From JAKVBK01 sp022447275 (GTDB taxonomy: Bacteria > Pseudomonadota > Alphaproteobacteria > Rhodobacterales > Rhodobacteraceae): a stretch of DNA of 64,000 nucleotides. The position numbers and the translations under genes were made by a program. Positions 16,701-23,875 of the stretch are shown piece after piece. Each line of letters starts with the position of its first letter. Within the stretch, counting starts at the first letter, position 1. The stretch covers positions 434,001 through 498,000 of the forward strand of contig CP138932.1 of NCBI GenBank assembly GCA_047125605.1, in the 5' to 3' direction. A model generated the notes under the pieces. The model searched no databases. It saw nothing but the letters and a program-made list of their open reading frames with translations, and had not been told where the DNA came from.

Positions 16701-17309
16701 CTAGCAATCGGTGCTCTCGTCCCAGCACAAACCCGTTGTGAACCGGGGACGGGTGACAGCAAAATTCTCAAGTTCGATCGTTGACATGCCAACCTCGAAG
16801 ATCGGTTCATACGACATGACATTTTCAACAAGGATCAGACTGTCAAAATCGTTTGCGAGCGGCAGCCTGTCCCGCATTGCCTCAAGTTCTTCGTCATCCA
16901 TCTCGAGATAGCGATCGCCACGTTCCTTGGACCAACTCACAGAATAGACGTCATCATCGGAGTCATAATTGACAACGGTCACCCGCAAATTGGTGTCTGT
17001 TCGTCCGCCTGTCATCAACTTAGCTAGATCGTTTAGGCGCCCGATCTGGTTGTTGTCGACCGACGCCTCCCGAGAAAGCGCGTCAGCAATAGTATATCCT
17101 GCTTTGATGTTGAGGCTTTTCATGCGGACTGCATCGAAATAAACGTAAGTGGCCAGCAGGGCCCATAGCAAGATCGGGAAGATGATTACGGCTTCGGCAG
17201 AGATCGATCCGTCGGCAGCGCGCTGGAAAATGTTGAGGCGTGCTTTTAATAGTCTGCCAATGCGCAGCGCGGCTTTGGTGACCGCCTCAGTTTTATGCCT
17301 ATCGATCAT
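16701..17309 (-). CDS. TadE/TadF-like pilus assembly protein
   Basis: A 202-residue protein with a basic N-terminus followed by GSISAEAVIIFPILLWALLA, the Glu-containing hydrophobic signature of TadE-like pseudopilins. A long extracytoplasmic domain ends with cysteines (GLCWDESTDC). It would be processed and assembled at the cell envelope with a Tad (Flp) pilus apparatus. The start overlaps the upstream TadE-like gene (ATGA). No TadA ATPase, Flp pilin or secretin gene is in the window, so the machine must be encoded elsewhere. Confidence 0.8.
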   Translation of the reverse strand: MIDRHKTEAVTKAALRIGRLLKARLNIFQRAADGSISAEAVIIFPILLWALLATYVYFDAVRMKSLNIKAGYTIADALSREASVDNNQIGRLNDLAKLMTGGRTDTNLRVTVVNYDSDDDVYSVSWSKERGDRYLEMDDEELEAMRDRLPLANDFDSLILVENVMSYEPIFEVGMSTIELENFAVTRPRFTTGLCWDESTDC

Positions 17310-17854
17310 TCTGGTTCACTCACGAACGCTGTCATAGCAGTGAGAGCATAGCTTCCGCCATTGTCAAAGGCCTCAGCCAGCTCGTATCCGATTCCAGTGG
17401 TTGGGAAGAACGGGTCAAACAAGAAGCAAGCACGCACAAGCATCAAATCTCCCGATTGACCATAGGTCCATTCGCGCACGGGAGCCACCTCATCAGAACG
17501 ATCAATACAGTCGGCCTCAGCTATGCCAGTCAAGCTAACGTTGGGGGGCATGCGCAGCATTTCTAACTTCAGATGCTGGTCGCAATCGGAGAGGATCAGG
17601 CTATTAGTGCAAATGCTTTCGCGGATGTTTTCATAGCTTGGCGGGCCCACAGTTGAAATACGAACTTCCCGAATGGCGAGGTCTAGTCCACGCTCTAACA
17701 TTGTGTGGCGCAACTGAAGCATACCCAGTTCGAAAGAGGCCAGCCACATCATGATGAAAACTGGAAAGATCAGGGCAAATTCGATTGTTGCGCTGCCTTC
17801 GGAGTGGCCTAGAAACTTTTGCAGTCTGGGTCTGAGTTGCATTTTCGCCAACAC
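17306..17854 (-). CDS. TadE-like pseudopilin
   Basis: About 182 residues. The TadE-like hydrophobic signal EGSATIEFALIFPVFIMMWL contains the glutamate expected next to the processing site, followed by a periplasmic domain with several cysteines (ESICTNS, LSDCDQH, EADCIDR, VRACFLF). The start is uncertain: GTG at 17854 lies three bases after the TadG-like stop, while ATG at 17842 (MQLRPRL) is an alternative; neither has a strong ribosome site. It is the middle gene of a three-gene unit. Confidence 0.8.
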   Translation of the reverse strand: MLAKMQLRPRLQKFLGHSEGSATIEFALIFPVFIMMWLASFELGMLQLRHTMLERGLDLAIREVRISTVGPPSYENIRESICTNSLILSDCDQHLKLEMLRMPPNVSLTGIAEADCIDRSDEVAPVREWTYGQSGDLMLVRACFLFDPFFPTTGIGYELAEAFDNGGSYALTAMTAFVSEPE

Positions 17855-17857
17855 CGT

Positions 17858-19624
17858 TTACTGAGTCAGCTTCAATTGGTTTATGTTGCGTCCAATCGCT
17901 TCGAAAGCCAGCACGATCGAGTCGCTGTCTACTTCGTAGTAGTGGGCAGCAGAGGATGCGCAGTATTTCATTAGATCTTCGCCAGCGGAGGGCGCAGAGA
18001 AGGCAACCGAGTAAATCGTTATGCCAGCATTCTTAGAGGCATCACAGATCGCGCGTGTCTGGGTATTCAAATCCTGATCATAAATGTAGATTTCATGAGC
18101 ATTACTGTAAGGATATCCATTCGAATAGTAGATATAATCGCTGTATCCGGGAACGCTGGTGCCATAAATCTTGTGGCCAATATGCTCGATTGACGCACGG
18201 TGAAACAATTCAGTATTCGTCAGTTGATAGTGGTATTCCCCCCCCTTCCAACCGATGAACGGGTTTTTCTTGTAATAACGGCCCCGAAAGGGGTGCCACC
18301 AGGGCTTGAGGCCGGAGCTGGCGCGTTCCGGTACGTAGACAGCATAGGCAGCACTGACATCGTTTCTGAACATGTTTTTGTAACTTGGTGCGTAATAAAC
18401 ATTGGACATCCCGGTTTTGAATTTTCTTTTCAAATCGTACTGACGCGTGTTTGCACCATCCGTCATCAATACCAGAACCTTGGTATTCCTAGCGCCAGAC
18501 GTTTCGACGTAATCTTTCGGTAAATCGATGGCGCGTTCGGCTAAGTGCCCGTCTGCTTGCATCGCGTTTGTTGCATTGCGTGTCGAACCATCGAGCAAGG
18601 CGGCGCCAAATTTGGCGCCCAGTGAAATTGCGGTCCAACCATCCGCTTCGAGATCGTCAATGTGGTCTTTCAATGCATCAGCGTCTGCTGAGTGCAACAT
18701 GATCGAATTGGTATCATCGGTCGGGCATTGAGGGCTAGTGATTGGGGAGTCAGTCGTTTCGTAGAACCGATCAAAGTGGCCTATACGTTCGATCTCGTTG
18801 TTTAAATTCAATACTGGCGACGAAAAGCTGCTGGGGGGCATCCGCGCGCAGTTACTGTAGTCGTGGGTTTCTTCAAGATTGAAGTAGGGCGCAGCACTGG
18901 CGCCAAGATTTACCATGTCGTTGTACGGAACGAGGGAGATTGTGGGGCGCTCTGCTTCGTCGATGCTTTCATCGGGCAAAACCGTATCAACGAACTGCTT
19001 GGCTGCTGACTTCATGCGTGTCACGCGGCTGCCTCGCATCGAGCCTGAGACGTCGAGCACCATTGATATCTCTATATCACCTTTGTCCTGTCGTGCGGTT
19101 GAGCCCACGTGCACATCCAAAGTATCCACGCCCGCCAAACGCATAAAAGCTGTGCCAAAGCGCAGACCAGCTTTTGCTTTTACAAGGCGTGAGTTGGTCG
19201 TTTCTTGTACACTGATCCCGCTGTCGTTCGTGTTCCCATCTTCATCAGGATCCAAAAGCGACGGATCGGTATTCTGGGGTATGCCGCCTAGATGATCCCC
19301 AAATCCACTGGCTTCAAAGTAGTCGCGAACAACGAATTCTGGATCAAATTCATTGTTCAGGTTTGCGGCAGCAAGAGTGGCGTTGTCCGCGATGTTTTGC
19401 ATTTGCGTGCGTATTTGCTCGTGCCGCATGAGATCATATGCGAGACCGCCAACCATCAGCATAGCTATGAAGATGAACAGCGAAAACACAAGTATCGACC
19501 CGTCTTCTTCAGATGCAAACTCAGCGCGCATACGGCTCCTTGAGACACGATTGTGGCTGGTCAGGGGGCATAGTGTTCTTTGCGTGGCCCGCCCGCCCGC
19601 ATTCCGCTTCTTTTCGCTCAACAT
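17858..19624 (-). CDS. TadG-like protein with von Willebrand factor A domain
   Basis: A 588-residue protein. The N-terminal TadE/TadG helix (SILVFSLFIFIAMLMVGGLA) is followed by the typical LMRHEQIRTQMQNIADNATL region of TadG. A VWA domain follows with metal-site motif VLDVSGSMRGS near residue 190 and a later VLVLMTDGAN. Such proteins sit in the periplasm or outer envelope and act in pilus assembly or adhesion through a metal-ion-dependent site. GGAG lies six bases before the ATG. It heads the three-gene unit. Confidence 0.88.
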   Translation of the reverse strand: MLSEKKRNAGGRATQRTLCPLTSHNRVSRSRMRAEFASEEDGSILVFSLFIFIAMLMVGGLAYDLMRHEQIRTQMQNIADNATLAAANLNNEFDPEFVVRDYFEASGFGDHLGGIPQNTDPSLLDPDEDGNTNDSGISVQETTNSRLVKAKAGLRFGTAFMRLAGVDTLDVHVGSTARQDKGDIEISMVLDVSGSMRGSRVTRMKSAAKQFVDTVLPDESIDEAERPTISLVPYNDMVNLGASAAPYFNLEETHDYSNCARMPPSSFSSPVLNLNNEIERIGHFDRFYETTDSPITSPQCPTDDTNSIMLHSADADALKDHIDDLEADGWTAISLGAKFGAALLDGSTRNATNAMQADGHLAERAIDLPKDYVETSGARNTKVLVLMTDGANTRQYDLKRKFKTGMSNVYYAPSYKNMFRNDVSAAYAVYVPERASSGLKPWWHPFRGRYYKKNPFIGWKGGEYHYQLTNTELFHRASIEHIGHKIYGTSVPGYSDYIYYSNGYPYSNAHEIYIYDQDLNTQTRAICDASKNAGITIYSVAFSAPSAGEDLMKYCASSAAHYYEVDSDSIVLAFEAIGRNINQLKLTQ

Positions 19625-19912
19625 TTATAGCTCCGGTCCCTGCGCCCCGTCATTAATCATGAACGCAAATTACGTTTTCCCCCATTCTCTGGGCGGAGTT
19701 GCGTAAAAATTGTGGCTGAACTTGGGCAAGTCGGCGCGCATGCGGCGAAATCATGGTTTGTTCCGCGTTCTGAGCGTGGTGTTGGTTCAAAACCGGCGAT
19801 TGTCCGCGCATGGCAACCAGTTCGTCCCTTTGGATGCCTTGAAACAGCCTCTGGCGCCGAATCAATTCTCGTGCAACAGGTGCCCAAAATTTAATCGACA
19901 GGGAGGCCGAAC
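19625..19912. other. Divergent promoter spacer between tadG-like gene and glutamate dehydrogenase
   Basis: About 290 bp between divergent genes. No supported gene: frames of 60-95 codons on both strands overlap each other and lack ribosome sites. It must contain two promoters. A GGGAGG ribosome site for the glutamate dehydrogenase gene lies at its right end. Confidence 0.4.
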
Positions 19913-21346
19913 ATGCAGACCAAAAGAATAGAGCCAAGTTTTCGCGAAAGTGTGGACCTCATGTTCAACCGGGCCGTTGGCCTTATGAATTTGTCTCCTG
20001 GGCTCGAGCAGAAAATCCGGGTTTGTAACGCCACTTACACCGTGCGTTTCGGGGTTCGTCTGCGCGGAGAAATTCATACTTTTACAGGGTATAGATCTGT
20101 TCATTCCGAGCATATGGAGCCGGTCAAAGGCGGTATCCGATTTGCGACATCCGTTAACCAGGACGAGGTCGAAGCGCTTGCGGCATTGATGACCTATAAA
20201 TGCGCTCTTGTGGAAACGCCTTTTGGTGGCTCTAAGGGTGGCTTGTGTATTGATCCGCGCGAATGGGACGCCCATGAAATGGAGCAAATCACGCGACGCT
20301 TTGCCTATGAGTTGATAAAGCGTGACCTGATCAATCCGGCCCAAAACGTACCTGCTCCTGATATGGGCACGGGCGCCCGCGAGATGGCATGGGTGGTCGA
20401 TCAATACACCCGAATGAACACCACTGACATCAACGCGCGTGCCTGCGTTACGGGCAAGCCTTTAAATTCTGGTGGAATTCAGGGCCGAGTCGAGGCGACA
20501 GGACGCGGCGTTCAATATGCCTTGCGGGAATTTTTCCGAAACCCTGAAGACGTGAAACTTGCCGGCTTGAGCGGTGGGCTCGAAGGCAAGCGCGTGATCG
20601 TTCAGGGGCTCGGTAATGTGGGTTTCCACGCTGCAAAGTTTCTCGACGTCGAAGACGGCTGCAGCGTTATTGGAATTATCGAGCGGGATGGGGCTCTGTT
20701 TGATGAAAAGGGGTTGGATGTAGAAGCGGTGCAGGCCTGGATTGCGGCCAATGGTGGGGTAAAAGGCTATGCGCAAAGCACCTTCGTTGAAGACGGCGCG
20801 AAGTTGTTGGAGGAACCGTGCGATATCCTCATCCCGGCCGCCTTGGAGGGGGTGATCAACCTCGACAACGCTGAAAACATCAAAGCGCCGCTGATTGTTG
20901 AGGCGGCAAATGGCCCGGTGACAGCCGGAGCAGATGAAATCCTGCGCGCCAAGGGCACGGTGATCATTCCTGACATGTACGCCAACGCCGGCGGTGTGAC
21001 GGTGTCCTATTTCGAGTGGGTCAAGAACCTCAGCCATATCCGCTTTGGCAGAATGCAGCGCCGCCAGGAAGAGGCGCGACACGAGTTGATCGTGTCCGAG
21101 TTGGAGCGGCTGAGCGAGCATCTGGGGGATGCCTGGACGATGACGCCCAATTTCAAGGCAAAGTATCTGCGCGGCGCGGATGAATTGGAGCTTGTGCGGT
21201 CTGGGCTGGATGACACCATGCGGATCGCCTACCAATCCATGCGAGAGGTCTGGCACGGGCGGGGGGATGTTCAGGATCTGCGCACCGCAGCCTATCTGGT
21301 GGCGATTGATCGGGTTGCCAAGAGCTATGAGGCGAAGGGGTTGTGA
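19913..21346 (+). CDS. Glu/Leu/Phe/Val family (glutamate) dehydrogenase
   Basis: A 477-residue amino-acid dehydrogenase catalysing reversible oxidative deamination, most likely of glutamate to 2-oxoglutarate and ammonia. Substrate-binding lysines K72 (PVKGGIRFA) and K96 (MTYKCAL) and the catalytic lysine K108 (FGGSKGG) are present. The cofactor-binding Rossmann fold starts at VIVQGLGNVGFHAAKFL. NPAQNVPAPDMGTG is the conserved active-site loop. Length fits hexameric GDH. GGGAGG precedes the start. Confidence 0.93.
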   Translation: MQTKRIEPSFRESVDLMFNRAVGLMNLSPGLEQKIRVCNATYTVRFGVRLRGEIHTFTGYRSVHSEHMEPVKGGIRFATSVNQDEVEALAALMTYKCALVETPFGGSKGGLCIDPREWDAHEMEQITRRFAYELIKRDLINPAQNVPAPDMGTGAREMAWVVDQYTRMNTTDINARACVTGKPLNSGGIQGRVEATGRGVQYALREFFRNPEDVKLAGLSGGLEGKRVIVQGLGNVGFHAAKFLDVEDGCSVIGIIERDGALFDEKGLDVEAVQAWIAANGGVKGYAQSTFVEDGAKLLEEPCDILIPAALEGVINLDNAENIKAPLIVEAANGPVTAGADEILRAKGTVIIPDMYANAGGVTVSYFEWVKNLSHIRFGRMQRRQEEARHELIVSELERLSEHLGDAWTMTPNFKAKYLRGADELELVRSGLDDTMRIAYQSMREVWHGRGDVQDLRTAAYLVAIDRVAKSYEAKGL

Positions 21347-21352
21347 AGGTTT

Positions 21353-21952
21353 ATGGGAACACTGGAGGCGACCTGCCGCTGCGGTGAAGTTGTCGTGCGG
21401 CTTGATGTGCCCCGGAAAGGGGGCTGCACCCGAACGGTGTGCTATTGCGATGATTGTCAAACCGCGCCGCGCGCGCTTGGGGCTGAGGCACATGTTCTTG
21501 GCCCGGGCAGCGGAACGGATCTCGTGCAATCCACGCCCGATTTGCTGCATATCGACAAAGGCGCTGACAGACTTGGGGTATTGCGCTTAAGCCCCAAGGG
21601 CCTTTTTCGGTGGTATGCGCGGTGCTGTGATACGCCGATGTTCAACACGCTCGCGAACCTGAAACTGGCGTTCGTGGGGGTGATCATCCCGGCGGAGGCG
21701 TCAAAGCAGGTAGACGCCGCCTTTGGGGCGCCGCGTGCCCATGTTTTCACCACCACCGCGCGGCCCCGCAGCGAAGCCCCGCGCAAGGATGTGGGCTTTT
21801 CGGTTGCCGGCTACGGGGTGCTGAGCCGTTTATTCGCGGCCAAGATTTCGGGGCGGTCTAAGCACAGCCCTCTAATGCAGGAAGACGGGACGCCCATCGC
21901 AGAAATCCGCGTCTTGACCAAGGAAGAGCGCCACAACGCACGCCCCGGCTAA
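21353..21952 (+). CDS. Cysteine-rich GFA/DUF6151-like protein
   Basis: A 199-residue protein with a CRCGEV start and CYCDDCQTAPRALG motif, plus a later ARCCDTPMFNT pair. This is the zinc-binding pattern of the glutathione-dependent formaldehyde-activating enzyme (GFA)/DUF6151 fold. The C-terminal half carries no recognised motif. It follows the glutamate dehydrogenase by 6 bp and is probably co-transcribed. Enzymatic activity is not established. Confidence 0.75.
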   Translation: MGTLEATCRCGEVVVRLDVPRKGGCTRTVCYCDDCQTAPRALGAEAHVLGPGSGTDLVQSTPDLLHIDKGADRLGVLRLSPKGLFRWYARCCDTPMFNTLANLKLAFVGVIIPAEASKQVDAAFGAPRAHVFTTTARPRSEAPRKDVGFSVAGYGVLSRLFAAKISGRSKHSPLMQEDGTPIAEIRVLTKEERHNARPG

Positions 21953-21997
21953 AGCTCCGGCCCGGTTCGGAACTCTCAAAGATCAACTTGATCCTAG

Positions 21998-22159
21998 CAG
22001 TTCTGCAGATACCGCTTCTGGTTTGCGGAAAGCGGCTCTCCGGCTGTCGGGAATGTATCGTTTGATCTGCGCACAACGCTGGTGCCACTGCCTGCCTACG
22101 TGATCATTCTTCTGGGCGGCGTAGGCGCCTTGGGGGCGATGCGCGCCCGAAAAGGCTAA
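21998..22159 (+). pseudogene. Orphan VPLPA-CTERM sorting tail
   Basis: In one frame the bases encode SFDLRTTLVPLPAYVIILLG followed by GVGALGAMRARKG and a stop at 22157-22159. This is a textbook VPLPA-CTERM (PEP-CTERM-like) exosortase sorting signal: the VPLPA motif, a hydrophobic helix and a basic tail. The frame is closed by TAG at 21995 and the gene body is missing, because the neighbouring GFA-like gene ends just upstream. It is the 3' scrap of a surface or exported protein gene. Confidence 0.7.
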
Positions 22160-22173
22160 GCCTGCTGCTTCGG

Positions 22174-22202
22174 CCCCCCCCCCACCGGGGAAATCCGGTG
22201 GG
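22174..22202. repeat. C-tract and perfect 8-bp hairpin
   Basis: Ten consecutive C residues (22174-22183) run into a perfect inverted repeat, CCCACCGG (22181-22188) and CCGGTGGG (22195-22202), with a six-base loop. It follows the orphan VPLPA tail and may be that lost gene's 3' hairpin. No T-run follows. Confidence 0.45.
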
Positions 22203-22346
22203 CGCACCGCAGGCCTCGACCTGCCCAAAAGTCATGCGCAGACCGCCTTTGACGCCCCCATGTCGTCACATCACAGATGTTTGGCGCAGATGCGCTTGCA
22301 CAGTACGCGCCAACCTGATGCAGTACGCTGGACAGGGAGTCGGTTG

Positions 22347-23600
22347 ATGCGCTATTCAGCACTGGAAATTCTCAAGCAGGGCCTGACGGGCAACAAAGGG
22401 TGGCGGCCTGCCTGGCGGTCGCCCGAGCCGAAGTCTGCCTATGATATTATTATCATTGGCGGGGGCGGGCACGGCTTGGCCACGGCCTACTACTTGGCGG
22501 CCAAACATGGGCTGACAAATATTGCCGTTCTTGAAAAGGGCTATCTCGGTGGCGGCAATATCGGCCGCAATACCACCATCGTGCGCGCCAATTACGGTCT
22601 GCCTGGAAATTCGGAGTTCTATTCCCATTCGCTCAAGCTGTGGGAAGGCCTCGAAAGCGAGTTGAACTACAACGTCATGCATTCCCAGCGTGGCATCATC
22701 AACCTGTTCCATTCCGATGGTCAGCGCGATGCGTATGCCCGCCGTGGCAATGCGATCATAAATCAGGGTGATGACGCGATCCTGCTCGACACCGACCAAT
22801 TGCGGGACATGCTGCCCTATCTCGACTATGACCAGACCCGCTTTCCGATCTATGGCGGCTTGTATCACCCGCGCGGTGGCACCGCGCGCCATGATGCGGT
22901 GGCCTGGGGCTATGCGAGAGGTGCTGACAAGCGCGGTGTCGATCTGATCCAGAACTGTGAAGTCACCGATATCGACGTCGAAAACGGCAAGGTCACCGGC
23001 GTGCAAACCACCCGCGGCGCGATCAAGGCACGCAAGGTGGGCGTCGTGGTTGCCGGCCGCTCGAGCCAGGTGGCGGCGATGGCGGGTATGCGCCTGCCAA
23101 TCGAAAGCCATGTGCTTCAGGCCTTTGTCACTGAGGGCCTCAAACCCTGTATCGACACGGTAATCACCTACGGCATGGGCCATTTCTACATCAGCCAGTC
23201 AGACAAGGGCGGTCTGGTCTTCGGGGGTGATCTTGATTTCTATCCGTCTTATGCGCAGCGGGGCAATCTGCCCATGGCCGAGCATGTGATCGAAGCCGGC
23301 ATGACCCTTATGCCAATGATTGGAAAAGCACGTCTGCTGCGCAGTTGGGGCGGGATCATGGATATGTCAGCGGATGGCTCTCCGATTATTGACCGCACCC
23401 ATATCGAGGGCCTCTACCTGAACTGCGGCTGGTGTTACGGGGGCTTTAAGGCGGTGCCTGGCTCTGGCGATGTGTTCGCCCATTTGCTCGCCACGGACAC
23501 CTACCATGAGAACGCCACGCGCTACCGCCTCGACCGCTTCTCCACCGGGCATGGCCTGATGGATGAGGAAGCGACAGGCAGCCAGCACAATCTGCACTGA
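22347..23600 (+). CDS. soxB: Sarcosine oxidase beta subunit
   Basis: About 417 residues. ATG at 22347 (MRYSALEILKQGLTGNKGW) is used because GGGAG lies seven bases upstream; in-frame codons before it do not resemble the family. The FAD-binding fold is YDIIIIGGGGHGLATAYYLA. This is the flavoprotein beta subunit of heterotetrameric sarcosine oxidase, where sarcosine is oxidatively demethylated and FMN is covalently bound. It heads soxBDAG. The enzyme sits at the end of choline and glycine betaine breakdown and delivers one-carbon units to tetrahydrofolate. Confidence 0.95.
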   Translation: MRYSALEILKQGLTGNKGWRPAWRSPEPKSAYDIIIIGGGGHGLATAYYLAAKHGLTNIAVLEKGYLGGGNIGRNTTIVRANYGLPGNSEFYSHSLKLWEGLESELNYNVMHSQRGIINLFHSDGQRDAYARRGNAIINQGDDAILLDTDQLRDMLPYLDYDQTRFPIYGGLYHPRGGTARHDAVAWGYARGADKRGVDLIQNCEVTDIDVENGKVTGVQTTRGAIKARKVGVVVAGRSSQVAAMAGMRLPIESHVLQAFVTEGLKPCIDTVITYGMGHFYISQSDKGGLVFGGDLDFYPSYAQRGNLPMAEHVIEAGMTLMPMIGKARLLRSWGGIMDMSADGSPIIDRTHIEGLYLNCGWCYGGFKAVPGSGDVFAHLLATDTYHENATRYRLDRFSTGHGLMDEEATGSQHNLH

Positions 23601-23611
23601 GGACAAACCAC

Positions 23612-23875
23612 ATGCTTATCAACTGTCCCTTTTGCGGCCCGCGTGATCTGCGAGAGTTCTCGATCCAGGGAGCGGATGTTGCCCTCGATCGCCCCGAAGG
23701 CACGGAATGGTCCGAGGCGTGGCAAGACTATCTGCATCTGCGGGAAAATCCTGCGGGTGTGTCCCAAGAGCTTTGGCAACATACCGGAGGCTGTGGTGCT
23801 TGGCTCGTGGTAACCCGGGACACCCGCACGCATGAGATCATCTCGGTGCGCAGCGCGCGGGAGGCCGCGACATGA
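23612..23875 (+). CDS. soxD: Sarcosine oxidase delta subunit
   Basis: An 87-residue zinc-binding subunit of heterotetrameric sarcosine oxidase. The metal-ligand pattern starts CPFCGPRDLREF and is completed by a downstream His and Cys (WQHTGGCGAW). It follows soxB by 11 bp and overlaps soxA by 4 bp. It has no catalytic centre and helps hold the complex together. Confidence 0.95.
   Translation: MLINCPFCGPRDLREFSIQGADVALDRPEGTEWSEAWQDYLHLRENPAGVSQELWQHTGGCGAWLVVTRDTRTHEIISVRSAREAAT

Noticed and set aside
20462..21550. A 362-codon minus-strand frame across the glutamate dehydrogenase gene
   Set aside because: The plus strand encodes a complete dehydrogenase with all active-site residues; the minus frame is compositional.
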